A stretch of DNA of 64,000 nt, taken from JAUIKM01 sp964445695 (GTDB lineage Bacteria > Bacteroidota > Ignavibacteria > Kapaibacteriales > UBA7675). Shown one piece after another: positions 51,610 through 60,061 of the stretch. The notes under the pieces are model-generated. The model had not been told where the DNA came from and searched no databases. It worked only from the letters and a program-made list of their open reading frames with translations. The position numbers were made by a program, and so were the translations under genes. The DNA lies in NCBI GenBank assembly GCA_964445695.1, contig CAYULF010000004.1:186001-250000 (forward strand), read 5' to 3'. The stretch's first letter is position 1; each line of letters begins with the position of its first letter.

Positions 51610-52953
51610 TTATTTGAGCGTTCGCGCACAGCGAAATCCGCAAATCATCCAGCGCTCGTGCGCATAAAAGAAGTTGCGATACGTGCCGCGAATATGAATG
51701 CGTGGAGTAGCAAATGAACCGCCACGCAAGACTTTCTGGTTAACAAACCATTTGTCGTTGTATTCAGCAAACTGCGACTCAAACCCGGGATAGGGTGCGT
51801 AGTCCGACGACGTCCATTCCCACGCGTCGCCGATCATGCCGTAGCAGCCGTTGGGACTTACTCCCTGCGGGAATGCGCCGATGCGTGCCACGCCCCACAG
51901 ACGCGAGTCGAGCAGGTTGGCATGCTCCGCAGCAGGCGTCGCCTCGCCCCAGGGGAAGGTCTGATTGCCCTCTTTTGTCAAATCGCGCAGCGCCGCCTGT
52001 TCCCATTCAGCTTCTGTGGGCAGGCGTTTGCCATTCCACTTGGCAAACGCTCGCGCTTCGTGAAAGCTGACGTGCGTCACCGGCTCGTCGGGCACGATGG
52101 CGTGCAATCCGCTGAAATCGCGGATCAACCACTCGCCTTCGTCCTGCTGCTCCCAGTACAAGGGAGCTTTCCAGTTGTTTTCTCTGACCTTGCCCCAGCC
52201 CTCGGACAACCACCAGCGGTAATCCTGATATCCGCCATCGCGAATAAACTCCAGGTATTCACCGTTGGACACAGGTGCACGATCGATGGCATAGGGCATG
52301 AGAAACACGGTGTGGCGCGGCTTTTCATTGTCGTAAGCAAAGCGCTCGCCCTCGTATCCCGTTTCAAATGTTCCTCCCTCGAACTCAACCTCGCCGTCAT
52401 ATGTTGCCGTTGTCGGTTCCGGCGCAGCGTGTCGGGTTTCGGGTTTATAGAGATCGCACAGCAGGTGTTTGATGTCGTACACCATCAACTCCTGGTGCTG
52501 CATCTCGTGCTCCAGACCGAGAGTCGTCAGACGGATAATATCCTCGGCAAATTCGAGCGACTCAAGGCGTGCAAACACTCCGCGCATGCGCTCATCAATA
52601 CTGCGACGATAGTCCAGCACCTGGCGCACCGTTGGTCGCGATTTGGTGCCGCGCATGGATTTGTCGATGCGCTCGCCAAAGACCTCATAATACGAATTAA
52701 AGTAAAACAGGAATTCATCCGAAAAGATGCGGTAGTCCGGCACGTACTTCTTCATTACCATTTCGAAGAACCAGGTCGTGTGACCCAGGTGCCATTTGGG
52801 CGGACTCATATAGGGCGCAGTCTGGACGACGTAATCTTCGATTTCCAGCGGACGACAAATTTCAAGCGATTGTTCGCGAACAAACGCATACACCGAGGAC
52901 AAGGAAGAAGCCTTGTCCGCAGGCGTCGCCGCTGCCAATGGTTCGATCAACAT
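51610..52953 (-). CDS. egtB: Ergothioneine biosynthesis sulfoxide synthase EgtB
   Basis: 447 residues. It joins hercynine to a thiol (gamma-glutamylcysteine or cysteine) with oxygen at a non-haem iron. The DinB-like N-terminus carries the iron ligands: H in WHLGHTTWF and the HX3HXE in LEHEMQHQELMVYD. The formylglycine-generating-enzyme-like C-terminal domain has RLPTEAEWEQAALRD, YGMIGDAWEWTSSDY and VLRGGSFATPR. The next gene is egtD, so the pair makes hercynyl sulfoxide. No egtA, egtC or egtE is near. If there is no gamma-glutamyl hydrolase, the enzyme may use cysteine directly, as shown for some bacterial and fungal relatives (inference). Confidence 0.92.
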   Translation of the reverse strand: MLIEPLAAATPADKASSLSSVYAFVREQSLEICRPLEIEDYVVQTAPYMSPPKWHLGHTTWFFEMVMKKYVPDYRIFSDEFLFYFNSYYEVFGERIDKSMRGTKSRPTVRQVLDYRRSIDERMRGVFARLESLEFAEDIIRLTTLGLEHEMQHQELMVYDIKHLLCDLYKPETRHAAPEPTTATYDGEVEFEGGTFETGYEGERFAYDNEKPRHTVFLMPYAIDRAPVSNGEYLEFIRDGGYQDYRWWLSEGWGKVRENNWKAPLYWEQQDEGEWLIRDFSGLHAIVPDEPVTHVSFHEARAFAKWNGKRLPTEAEWEQAALRDLTKEGNQTFPWGEATPAAEHANLLDSRLWGVARIGAFPQGVSPNGCYGMIGDAWEWTSSDYAPYPGFESQFAEYNDKWFVNQKVLRGGSFATPRIHIRGTYRNFFYAHERWMICGFRCARTLK

Positions 52954-53136
52954 AGGGAAAGGTATTCGGAGGGACGCTATAGCGTCGGGTTTGCGCGGGA
53001 TTATTGATGGTTAACACAAAGCGCGAAATTTACCACATCCGTCCAAGAAAGTCAAACAGCCCGGCAGGCATGTATTTGCAGTGTATAATTACACGGGCGG
53101 CCGAGCGTCATTGCAGCCATTAGCATTTAAAACGCA

Positions 53137-55044
53137 ATGGCAGTATTTTCGCGCATGAGCTCGGACTATCCCAACTCCGCCTTCGCTTCAACATCCCGCA
53201 AAGTCATCCTTGTATCGCTGGTTGTTCTGATGACCATCGCATACCTGGGGCGTCTGGTGCAGTTGCAGTTTATTGAGGGCAGCGATTACCGGGCACGATC
53301 TCAGCGCGTTATCAAATCCCTGACCTCCAAACCGATGCGCGGCGCGATTTACGATCGCCACGGCCGCCCCATCGTTCAGAACGAACCGTTCTTCAGTGTT
53401 ACTGTCACGCCCAAGGATTTTACGCCGCAGGCGCGCGACATGCTGGCGCTCATTATCGGCGTGACGCCGGAAGAAATCGACGAACGCGTGGCCAAGCGCC
53501 GCAACGGCCGTTTCCGGCCCGTGATCATTCACTCCGACGCCACGTTCCAGGAAGTCGCCGCCATCGAGGAAAACTGGAACCTGCTGCACGGCGTTGAAAT
53601 CTCGGCGGAAACCAAGAGAACGTACACGGAGGAAGCGCGCCTTACGCACCTGCTCGGTTATACCAAGGAAATCAACGAACGCCAGCTCAACATAATGGGC
53701 GACTACTACGAGCGCGGAGACATGATCGGCTACAGCGGACTGGAACGGACTTACGAGCAGTTTCTGCGCGGGCGCAAAGGTGTGGAGTTTGTGGCGTACA
53801 ACGCCTTGGGGCAGAAGGTCAGCAGCTTCAACGACGGACTGAACGACATCCTGGCCACCGGAGGTTTTGACCTCAATCTGGCGATCGATCTGGAGTTGCA
53901 AAAGATGGCCGAGGAAAGTATGGAGGGTCACTCCGGCGCGGCCGTGGTACTGGATCCGCGCAACGGAGAAATTCTGGCATTCGTCAGCAAACCCGACTAC
54001 GACCTGCATCACTTCAGTGGAAAAACGCCGGCGCACGTTTACAACGAACTGCGAGACGACCAGGAGCGGCCTTTTATCAACCGCGTCACAAACGCCATTT
54101 ATCCGCCGGGCTCCCCGTTCAAAATGCTTGTAGCTCTGGCAGCGCTGGAGGAAGGCGTCATCGACGAACATTCGCACGTCAACTGCCAGGGATCCTACCG
54201 CCTGGGCAACCGCAGTTTCAAATGCCACGGCGGCGCGCACGGCAACCTCAATGTGCGCCAGGCGATCAAAGTTTCCTGCAATGTCTTTTTCTACACGATG
54301 GCCATCAAGCTCGGTCCGGACGTGCTGGCAAAGTACGGGCAGATGTTCGGATTCGGCGAAAAACGCAGTATCGACATCCTTGAGGAAAATCGCGGCATTA
54401 TGCCGGATCGCGCCTGGATGGACAAAACCTACGGTAAAAACGGCTGGGCCGACAGCCGCGCCATCAACTGGGGTATCGGCCAGGGCGAGATAACCGTCAC
54501 GCCGCTGCAGGTGGCGATGTACACCGCGGTATTGGCCAATGAAGGCACGCTCTACCAGCCGCATGCCGTGCGCACGGTTTACAATCGCGAAACCGAAAGC
54601 ATCGATCCCGTCGACTACGGCGCCGAAGAACTGAACATTAAAAAGCAGTATTTCGACATTGTCCGGCTTGGAATGCGGGACGTGGTCAACGCCGAGGGCG
54701 GCACGGCGCGTTCCGTCCGTCTCAGCAGTATTGCCGTTGCCGGAAAAACAGGAACGGCGCAGAATCCCCACGGCCGCGATCACGCCTGGTTTACCTGCTT
54801 TGCGCCTTTTGAAGAACCGGAAATTGTAGTCACCGTCATTGCGGAAAACTCCGGTTACGGCGGTGCGGTGGCCGGGCCCGTCTGCCGTAAAATTCTCGAG
54901 AAGTACTTTGGGATAGAGCCCAAACAGCAAACGCCAAAACCGGCCGTTGTCGACAGCACCGATTCAGTTCAGGTTGCTCCCCCCTCAACTCCGGCGGTCA
55001 TGGACAGCCTGCAAAGCGGCAACTCCGAGCCGCGAACCGAATAA
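53137..55044 (+). CDS. mrdA: Penicillin-binding protein 2 (class B transpeptidase)
   Basis: 635 residues; a second ATG at 53155 is possible. It cross-links peptidoglycan for cell elongation. An N-terminal anchor (VILVSLVVLMTIAYLGRLVQ) is followed by the PBP dimer domain (KPMRGAIYDRHGRPIVQNEP through to YSGLERTYEQFLRGRKG). The transpeptidase domain has catalytic S326 in PGSPFK (usually PGSTFK), S380-C-N382 as the SXN motif, and KTG at K537 (AGKTGTAQN). The C-terminal 50 residues are Pro/Ser-rich. rodA and mreBCD are not adjacent. The symbol reflects the PBP2/elongation group judged by the N-terminal motifs; division-type PBP3 is less likely. A solute-binding lipoprotein gene follows at 15 bp. 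Confidence 0.87.
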   Translation: MAVFSRMSSDYPNSAFASTSRKVILVSLVVLMTIAYLGRLVQLQFIEGSDYRARSQRVIKSLTSKPMRGAIYDRHGRPIVQNEPFFSVTVTPKDFTPQARDMLALIIGVTPEEIDERVAKRRNGRFRPVIIHSDATFQEVAAIEENWNLLHGVEISAETKRTYTEEARLTHLLGYTKEINERQLNIMGDYYERGDMIGYSGLERTYEQFLRGRKGVEFVAYNALGQKVSSFNDGLNDILATGGFDLNLAIDLELQKMAEESMEGHSGAAVVLDPRNGEILAFVSKPDYDLHHFSGKTPAHVYNELRDDQERPFINRVTNAIYPPGSPFKMLVALAALEEGVIDEHSHVNCQGSYRLGNRSFKCHGGAHGNLNVRQAIKVSCNVFFYTMAIKLGPDVLAKYGQMFGFGEKRSIDILEENRGIMPDRAWMDKTYGKNGWADSRAINWGIGQGEITVTPLQVAMYTAVLANEGTLYQPHAVRTVYNRETESIDPVDYGAEELNIKKQYFDIVRLGMRDVVNAEGGTARSVRLSSIAVAGKTGTAQNPHGRDHAWFTCFAPFEEPEIVVTVIAENSGYGGAVAGPVCRKILEKYFGIEPKQQTPKPAVVDSTDSVQVAPPSTPAVMDSLQSGNSEPRTE

Positions 55045-55059
55045 TTGCGGAATCTACAC

Positions 55060-56319
55060 ATGAATACTCCTCTGCGTGGACGCGGCGGCATCGCCCTCGC
55101 GTTGATAGTTGTGTTGATATGCGGATGCGGCGGCAGGAGCGAATCCACCGCCGACGGTGCAACAGCAGGCACTACGCTGACCATGGCGCACTTTTGGTCG
55201 GAGCCGGCACAGAAAGCGGCTCTCGAATCCCTGATCGCACAATTTGAGGCGGCCGAACCCACGGTGCAGGTGGAACTCATCGATCTGAACTGGAGCGACG
55301 GCAAGACCAAGATGCAGCTGTCGTTCAACAGCGGCACGCCGCCGGATATTGTGCATATCGGCCTGGAGTGGACGCCGGAATTCGCCGGCGCACAGGTGCT
55401 GCAGCCGCTGCCCGAAAACTTCAACACTGCATTGCCGACCATCTTACCGCAGGCGCTCGGAGCATTAACCACGGATGGGAAGGTCTACGCTCTGCCCTGG
55501 TTTGTTAACACCCGCTCCATGCTTGTCAATGTGCCGGAAGGATTCAGCACGTCAGAAGTTTCTACGTGGCGGGACCTGGATGCCGTGATGGCAGCTGCGG
55601 AGCGCGAAGGAATGATCCCGTTCGGCGTTAACGCGGCCGAGCCGCACAATGTGTTGAAAAAATCTTTGCCGATTATCTGGAGCGCCGGCAGCGATTTGTT
55701 CAGCCGCAGGCCGCTGCACTTGAGTTTTGACGAAGCCGCGGTGACAGGTCTTGAGCGCTATTGCAACATGGCGGAACGTGGACGCATCGAAGCTTCGCGC
55801 ACTCTGGATGACATGTTTGTTGACGGCCGCCTTTCAGTTTGGATCACCGGCGCGTGGATTGAATCGATGTTAAAGCGCGATCTCACATCGGAGCAGGTGT
55901 TAACATTGGCGTCGATGCCGACACGCAGCGCGAACGACTCGTTGCGCGGCTGGAGCATTCTGGGCGGTGACGCACTGGCCGTAACACAACAGAGCCCGAA
56001 TGCCGACGCCGCATGGCGACTCGTTAACTTTCTGACCTCGTACGAGTCGTCAAAGGCCTACATCAAATCGGTGCCGGACGCAGGTATTCCCGCGCGTCAG
56101 GCCGCACTCTCCGATCCGGATTTGCAGGACAACCCGCTCAAGCGCGGATTTGTGCAGCAGATCGGCAATTCGCGACCCTTGCCCTGGTCCCCGGTATTTG
56201 TGGAGGCGCAGACAATACTTGAAAACGCGATCATGGAAGCGGTGTACGGTCGTATGACGGCGGCGGAAGCGCTGGAGAGTGCCAGAGTTCAGATCAAAGA
56301 GCTTGAGACGATCAATTAA
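55060..56319 (+). CDS. ABC transporter solute-binding lipoprotein, sugar type, orphan
   Basis: 419 residues from the ATG at 55060; a TTG five codons earlier is in frame. The signal has a lipobox (LIVVLICGCGG). The mature protein is a family 1 (MalE/UgpB-like) solute-binding protein: TLTMAHFWSEPAQKAALESL at the start, then FNSGTPPDIVHIGLEW, VYALPWFVNTRSMLVNV, WRDLDAVMAAAE and GGDALAVTQQSPNADAAWRL. Such proteins hand sugars or glycerol-phosphates to a permease. No permease or ATPase gene is beside it, and instead it lies 15 bp after PBP2. Its ligand is unknown. A terminator follows. Confidence 0.85.
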   Translation: MNTPLRGRGGIALALIVVLICGCGGRSESTADGATAGTTLTMAHFWSEPAQKAALESLIAQFEAAEPTVQVELIDLNWSDGKTKMQLSFNSGTPPDIVHIGLEWTPEFAGAQVLQPLPENFNTALPTILPQALGALTTDGKVYALPWFVNTRSMLVNVPEGFSTSEVSTWRDLDAVMAAAEREGMIPFGVNAAEPHNVLKKSLPIIWSAGSDLFSRRPLHLSFDEAAVTGLERYCNMAERGRIEASRTLDDMFVDGRLSVWITGAWIESMLKRDLTSEQVLTLASMPTRSANDSLRGWSILGGDALAVTQQSPNADAAWRLVNFLTSYESSKAYIKSVPDAGIPARQAALSDPDLQDNPLKRGFVQQIGNSRPLPWSPVFVEAQTILENAIMEAVYGRMTAAEALESARVQIKELETIN

Positions 56320-56346
56320 ACATGCCCGAAGTCACAGTTTAAAACA

Positions 56347-56384
56347 CAAAACCCCGCACAGTTTTTCAACAGTGCGGGTTTTGC
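56347..56384. terminator. Bidirectional intrinsic terminator
   Basis: CAAAACCCCGCAC (56347-56359) pairs with GTGCGGGTTTTG (56372-56382 and next base) with one bulged C. T runs follow on both strands. It lies between the solute-binding gene (56319, plus) and the TlpA-like gene (56425, minus) and can serve both. Confidence 0.88.
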
Positions 56385-56424
56385 AATTCTTTTGTAAACA
56401 ATTGACTCAAATTTCAAACGCGCC

Positions 56425-56982
56425 TCAATCCAGCAATTCATCCACCACTTTTTCCAGATCCCAGCGCGACACGTTAGTGTCGATGACGTTGCCCTCGCGA
56501 TCGACCAACACTTTGTAGGGAACGCGGCGGCCATAACCGAAGCGCTCTCCGGTGGAGCCGCTGGGATCAAATGTCTGCTGCCAGACGAGCGAGCTGTCGG
56601 CGATCATTTGTTTCCACTGTTCAAAACGATCGCCGATTGCAACGCCGAGAATTTCAAAACCGCGGTCTTTGTGTTTGGCGTAAACCTCGCGCAGATCATT
56701 CATTTCAGCGCGGCAGGGGCCGCACCAGGAACCCCAAAAATCTACCAGCACAAGTTTGCCGCGGAGGTCCTTGAGTTCAACCAGATCGCCGTCCGGATTG
56801 TTGAGTCGGATAGTCGGGGCCGGCGCACCGATCTCAATCTGTTCATCGATGGGAGTGATGATCACGCCGTTGTCGTTCGGCGCGCCATCGTCACAGGCTG
56901 TAGTGATTCCGGCTGCAAGACAAACAAGAGAAATCAGCAAAAAACGGGCGCTGCAATATGTATGCGTGCTGACTGAGTTCAT
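56425..56982 (-). CDS. TlpA/ResA-like thioredoxin lipoprotein
   Basis: 185 residues from the ATG at 56982; a TTG two codons earlier is in frame. A signal peptide with lipobox-like end (VCLAAGITTAC) is followed by a thioredoxin-fold AhpC/TSA domain. This has APAPTIRLNNPDGDLVELKD, then the active site VLVDFWGSWCGPCRAEM, then GFEILGVAIGDRFEQWKQMI and RRVPYKVLVDREGNV with the cis-proline. By family knowledge it reduces disulfides outside the cytoplasm, often for cytochrome c maturation or cell-envelope proteins. The electron donor is unknown. It is followed on the minus strand by nothing nearer than the terminator. Confidence 0.85.
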   Translation of the reverse strand: MNSVSTHTYCSARFLLISLVCLAAGITTACDDGAPNDNGVIITPIDEQIEIGAPAPTIRLNNPDGDLVELKDLRGKLVLVDFWGSWCGPCRAEMNDLREVYAKHKDRGFEILGVAIGDRFEQWKQMIADSSLVWQQTFDPSGSTGERFGYGRRVPYKVLVDREGNVIDTNVSRWDLEKVVDELLD

Positions 56983-57078
56983 ATTCAAATGTCAAATGAT
57001 TCATGGATTTGCACAAAACACCGGCAACAACTGTGATCAGTCTTTGGTTCCGGCTCCGTTGGACGCTCCGACAATATA

Positions 57079-58446
57079 CTATTCGTCTGAATCCTCGTCA
57101 CCATTTTTTTCTGGATAGCGCTCGGGCCTGAAACGTTGCAGCCGCTCAGCAAACTCGGCCTCGGCACCGCGCGGCACCGGACGATATAGAGTCGTCTCCG
57201 CCATGCCCTCGGGAAAATACTGCTGCGGCAGATATCCGCTTGGGTGATCGTGAGGGTACCGGTAGCCCTGCCCGAATCCCTCGTTTTTCATCAGTTCCGT
57301 CGGTGCATTGCGCAGATGGTGCGGCACGCGAATGACGTCCTGCTGCGATACAAGCGCCCGCGCCTGTTTAACCGCCGTGTAGGAGGCATTCGATTTCGCG
57401 GCCGATGCCAGATAGGTTACGCCCTGCGCCAGGTTGAGCTGGCATTCCGGCATGCCGATGAGATTGACGGCCTGGAAAACGTTGACCGCCGTGACCAGGG
57501 CCATCGGGTCGGCATTACCGATGTCCTCCGACGCAAAAATCACCATGCGTCGCGCGATAAACTTGGGGTCTTCTCCCGCTTCCAGCATATGCGCCAGCCA
57601 CAACAGTGCGGCATCGGGATCGCTGCCGCGCATGGATTTAATGAATGCGGAAACCGCGTCGTAGTGATTATCCCCTTTTTTGTCATAACGCGCGGTGCGA
57701 TGCTGTAAAGCGCGTTCCAGAATGTCGGCGTCAATGCGACACACCTCTTCGTCGCGCCGGCCGGCCAGCGCCGCAGCCATGTCGAGCGCATTGAGCGCGT
57801 TGCGCGCATCGCCGGCGGCCAGCCGCAACAGCGCGTCCCAGTCGTCGATCTGAATGTTTAACTCGCGTAATTTTTCGTCGGAAGTAATGGCGCGTTCCAC
57901 GACGGCGCGGACTTCATCGCGGTTCAGTTCTTTCAGGCGGTAGACCTGGCAGCGGCTCAGAAGCGCGGCGTTGACTTCAAACGAGGGATTTTCCGTGGTT
58001 GCACCGACGAGCGTGATCACGCCCTTTTCAACGGCGTGCAGCAGAGCGTCCTGCTGCGATTTGTTAAAACGGTGGATCTCATCGATGAACAATAGCGTGC
58101 GACGGCCCATGCGAAGGCGATTCTGCGCAGCGGAAATAACTGCGCGGACATCTTTTACGCCCGCCTCAATCGCGGAAAGTCGTTGAAAATCGAAAGAAGC
58201 GCCGCCCGCCATCAACTGTGCCAGCGTGGTTTTACCGACACCCGGCGGTCCCCAGAAAATGATGGAGGGAAAGTCGCCGTTCTCAAAAAAGCGGCGCAGA
58301 GGCGCACCCGGCCCGAGCAGATGGCGCTGCCCGATGACCTCGTCAATCGTAGCCGGGCGAATTCTCTCAGCCAGCGGAGCATTCCTGTTCGCCGCCTCGC
58401 GCTTCGAAGACGGATCCGGTTCGAGCGGGGCAAACAAATCGGTCAT
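57079..58446 (-). CDS. rarA: Replication-associated recombination protein A (AAA+ ATPase)
   Basis: 455 residues, typical of RarA/MgsA. It acts at stalled replication forks and interacts with single-strand-binding protein. The Walker A is FWGPPGVGKTTLA and the Walker B is TLLFIDEIHRFN. Sensor 1 is LVGATTENPSFEVN, followed by ALLSRCQVYRLKELN. The C-terminal clamp-loader-type tetramerisation domain includes YDKKGDNHYDAVSAFIKSMR, SDPDAALLWLAHMLEAGEDP, and QGYRYPHDHPSGYLPQQYFP near the end. The start is eight bp after the stop of the 59-residue membrane gene, so the two are probably co-transcribed. Confidence 0.93.
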   Translation of the reverse strand: MTDLFAPLEPDPSSKREAANRNAPLAERIRPATIDEVIGQRHLLGPGAPLRRFFENGDFPSIIFWGPPGVGKTTLAQLMAGGASFDFQRLSAIEAGVKDVRAVISAAQNRLRMGRRTLLFIDEIHRFNKSQQDALLHAVEKGVITLVGATTENPSFEVNAALLSRCQVYRLKELNRDEVRAVVERAITSDEKLRELNIQIDDWDALLRLAAGDARNALNALDMAAALAGRRDEEVCRIDADILERALQHRTARYDKKGDNHYDAVSAFIKSMRGSDPDAALLWLAHMLEAGEDPKFIARRMVIFASEDIGNADPMALVTAVNVFQAVNLIGMPECQLNLAQGVTYLASAAKSNASYTAVKQARALVSQQDVIRVPHHLRNAPTELMKNEGFGQGYRYPHDHPSGYLPQQYFPEGMAETTLYRPVPRGAEAEFAERLQRFRPERYPEKNGDEDSDE

Positions 58447-58454
58447 GCTTCAAC

Positions 58455-58634
58455 TCAGGAAATCTGGAAAGGCGGCCGCGAAGCGTAAATGACCATAAAC
58501 AGCATAAAGACCACGATGAGCATGATGATCAACATCATTGTGTCGGTGCTGGTCATCTTTTTATCGCCGGAAAGGTCGCTCCAGGTGTTGCGGGATTGAG
58601 TTTTTGCGCGCTGCTGATCACTGATCTTGGCCAT
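58455..58634 (-). CDS. 59-residue single-pass membrane protein
   Basis: A short frame with ATG at 58634 and TGA at 58455. The first 30 residues are charged and polar (MAKISDQQRAKTQSRNTWSD). They are followed by one strong methionine-rich membrane span (MMLIIMLIVVFMLFMVIYAS, 33-52) and a short tail (RPPFQIS). Codon use matches the neighbours. It lies eight bp upstream of rarA on the same strand. I do not recognise the family. The type II orientation (N-in) is suggested by the charged start. It is easily missed because of its size. Confidence 0.6.
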   Translation of the reverse strand: MAKISDQQRAKTQSRNTWSDLSGDKKMTSTDTMMLIIMLIVVFMLFMVIYASRPPFQIS

Positions 58635-58900
58635 TCTTGTTTCACCGGAATTTGCGTTGTTCCAATCGATCCGGGCGGAACCACAATATCCCCCCCACCC
58701 GGCAGGCTATTCCGCCGGGCATTGGCGCCAGGCGGCAAACATCGATTAAACGAAAGCGCAATTTACAACGGCGACTCGCAGGAATCAACCTGCGCGACGG
58801 CGATTCGTGTACTGTGACTGGGTAAACATCGGGTAGGACTCCCGTTTGCGGAAATCCCGAATGTTTCAGCACAGGTCAATTCGGCGGATCAACACCCCGG

Positions 58901-60049
58901 CTAACTCTGCGGCGGAGCCGGATTTGTTGTATTGCCTTCGGGACCTGACTGTGCCAGATCCCCCGTCTGCGGTCCGGTTGACGATTGCACTCCGGCCTGC
59001 ATCTGCGGCTGCATTTGCGGCGTCGCGTTGGGATTCATCGAACTCTGAGGCACGGCAATTTGTCCCTGCGCCGGCGAGGAGGCTACAGTCTGCGGTGGCG
59101 CTCCGGAGCTGCGCAATCGCGATACTTTGCTGAGAACATCAAACCAGAATGGCGCACCGAGTGAAATTGCCATGGCGGTCAGCAACAGGCCGAGCACTTT
59201 CTCCAGCCAGCCCAGAATCGATCCGTTTGCAGGTACCTTGTTCCTGAGGTAAGGCGAAGGCTCCCAGCCGAGCAGGTCGAGTTTGTCCAGCTCGGCCGTC
59301 GTAAACGTCAAACCCTGTTGAACGCGCTGCAGGCTGCTGTCCAGCGGAATGGTGGCACGCAGATTGGAATCAAGCTGAATGGTTGATTGTGCGATCGCCG
59401 GACTCTCCGTCGCGACCAGTTCAGCCTGCTGAACAACGGAGGCGCGCAAGGAAGAATCGTTGATCAACGCGTCGATCATTACAATCGTGTCGGCGTTCAA
59501 AACTGAAGCGACGACGATCGAGATACAAAGAAGAATCCACGATATTTTGCGTTTGTACCAGCCTGAGACGCGGTCCATCATGTTGTTGTACCACTTCTCC
59601 GCCGCGGCTCGGAATTTGTCGATTTCTCCGTCGGCCTCATCGAGCAGCGCCGTCAGTCGATGGCGCAATTCGGGGTCGTCAATCTTGTTAACCGCGTTTT
59701 CAATATCCGCAAGCGCCGGCGGCCTGGATTGACCGTCGGGCGGCACAAGCGCGCGTATCAGGGCGGAAACAAAGGACTCCGCCGGCAGGTAGGACGGCAG
59801 GCGCGACTTGCCGGCAGACCCGCCGGACGGCGAGCCAAAGTTTTTCACGACCGGAGAGTTCAGCACGGCCTCCGCCAGGGCGTTGCCCTCCCCGCCGCTC
59901 AGCATCGTGCGAATGCCCAGCGCCAGGTTTTTGCCGCGCGTGCCGATCAGTGACACGATAAATTCATTGATACTTGAAATGATGATGCTGAGCAGTGCGT
60001 AAAACAGAACCAGACCGATAACTACACCAAACAGTGTTGAGTCCAGCAT
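58901..60049 (-). CDS. Membrane protein of unknown function with proline/glutamine-rich tail
   Basis: 382 residues. The first 30 residues hold a long span (LFGVVIGLVLFYALLSIIIS) with SSINEFIVSLIGTRGKNL next. A second span lies near 167-185 (ISWILLCISIVVASVLNA), after the motif KWYNNMMDRVSGWYKRK. A third lies near 288-308 (GWLEKVLGLLLTAMAISLGA) with PFWFDVLSKVSRLRSSGAPP. The last 60 residues are Pro/Gln/Ser-rich (MQPQMQAGVQSS). The WYNNMMDRVSGWYKR plus PFWFD-x-L pattern recurs in hypothetical proteins of many bacteria, but I know no function. It lies 12 bp before the cytochrome gene's stop, so they share a transcript. Confidence 0.65.
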   Translation of the reverse strand: MLDSTLFGVVIGLVLFYALLSIIISSINEFIVSLIGTRGKNLALGIRTMLSGGEGNALAEAVLNSPVVKNFGSPSGGSAGKSRLPSYLPAESFVSALIRALVPPDGQSRPPALADIENAVNKIDDPELRHRLTALLDEADGEIDKFRAAAEKWYNNMMDRVSGWYKRKISWILLCISIVVASVLNADTIVMIDALINDSSLRASVVQQAELVATESPAIAQSTIQLDSNLRATIPLDSSLQRVQQGLTFTTAELDKLDLLGWEPSPYLRNKVPANGSILGWLEKVLGLLLTAMAISLGAPFWFDVLSKVSRLRSSGAPPQTVASSPAQGQIAVPQSSMNPNATPQMQPQMQAGVQSSTGPQTGDLAQSGPEGNTTNPAPPQS

Positions 60050-60061
60050 GCAAACCTCGTG

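Noticed and set aside
51922..53007. 361-codon plus-strand frame opposite egtB
   Set aside because: egtB has all catalytic motifs on the minus strand. This frame is its shadow.
53188..54930. 580-codon minus-strand frame opposite PBP2
   Set aside because: The plus-strand frame contains the SXXK, SXN and KTG motifs in the right order, so the antisense frame is spurious.
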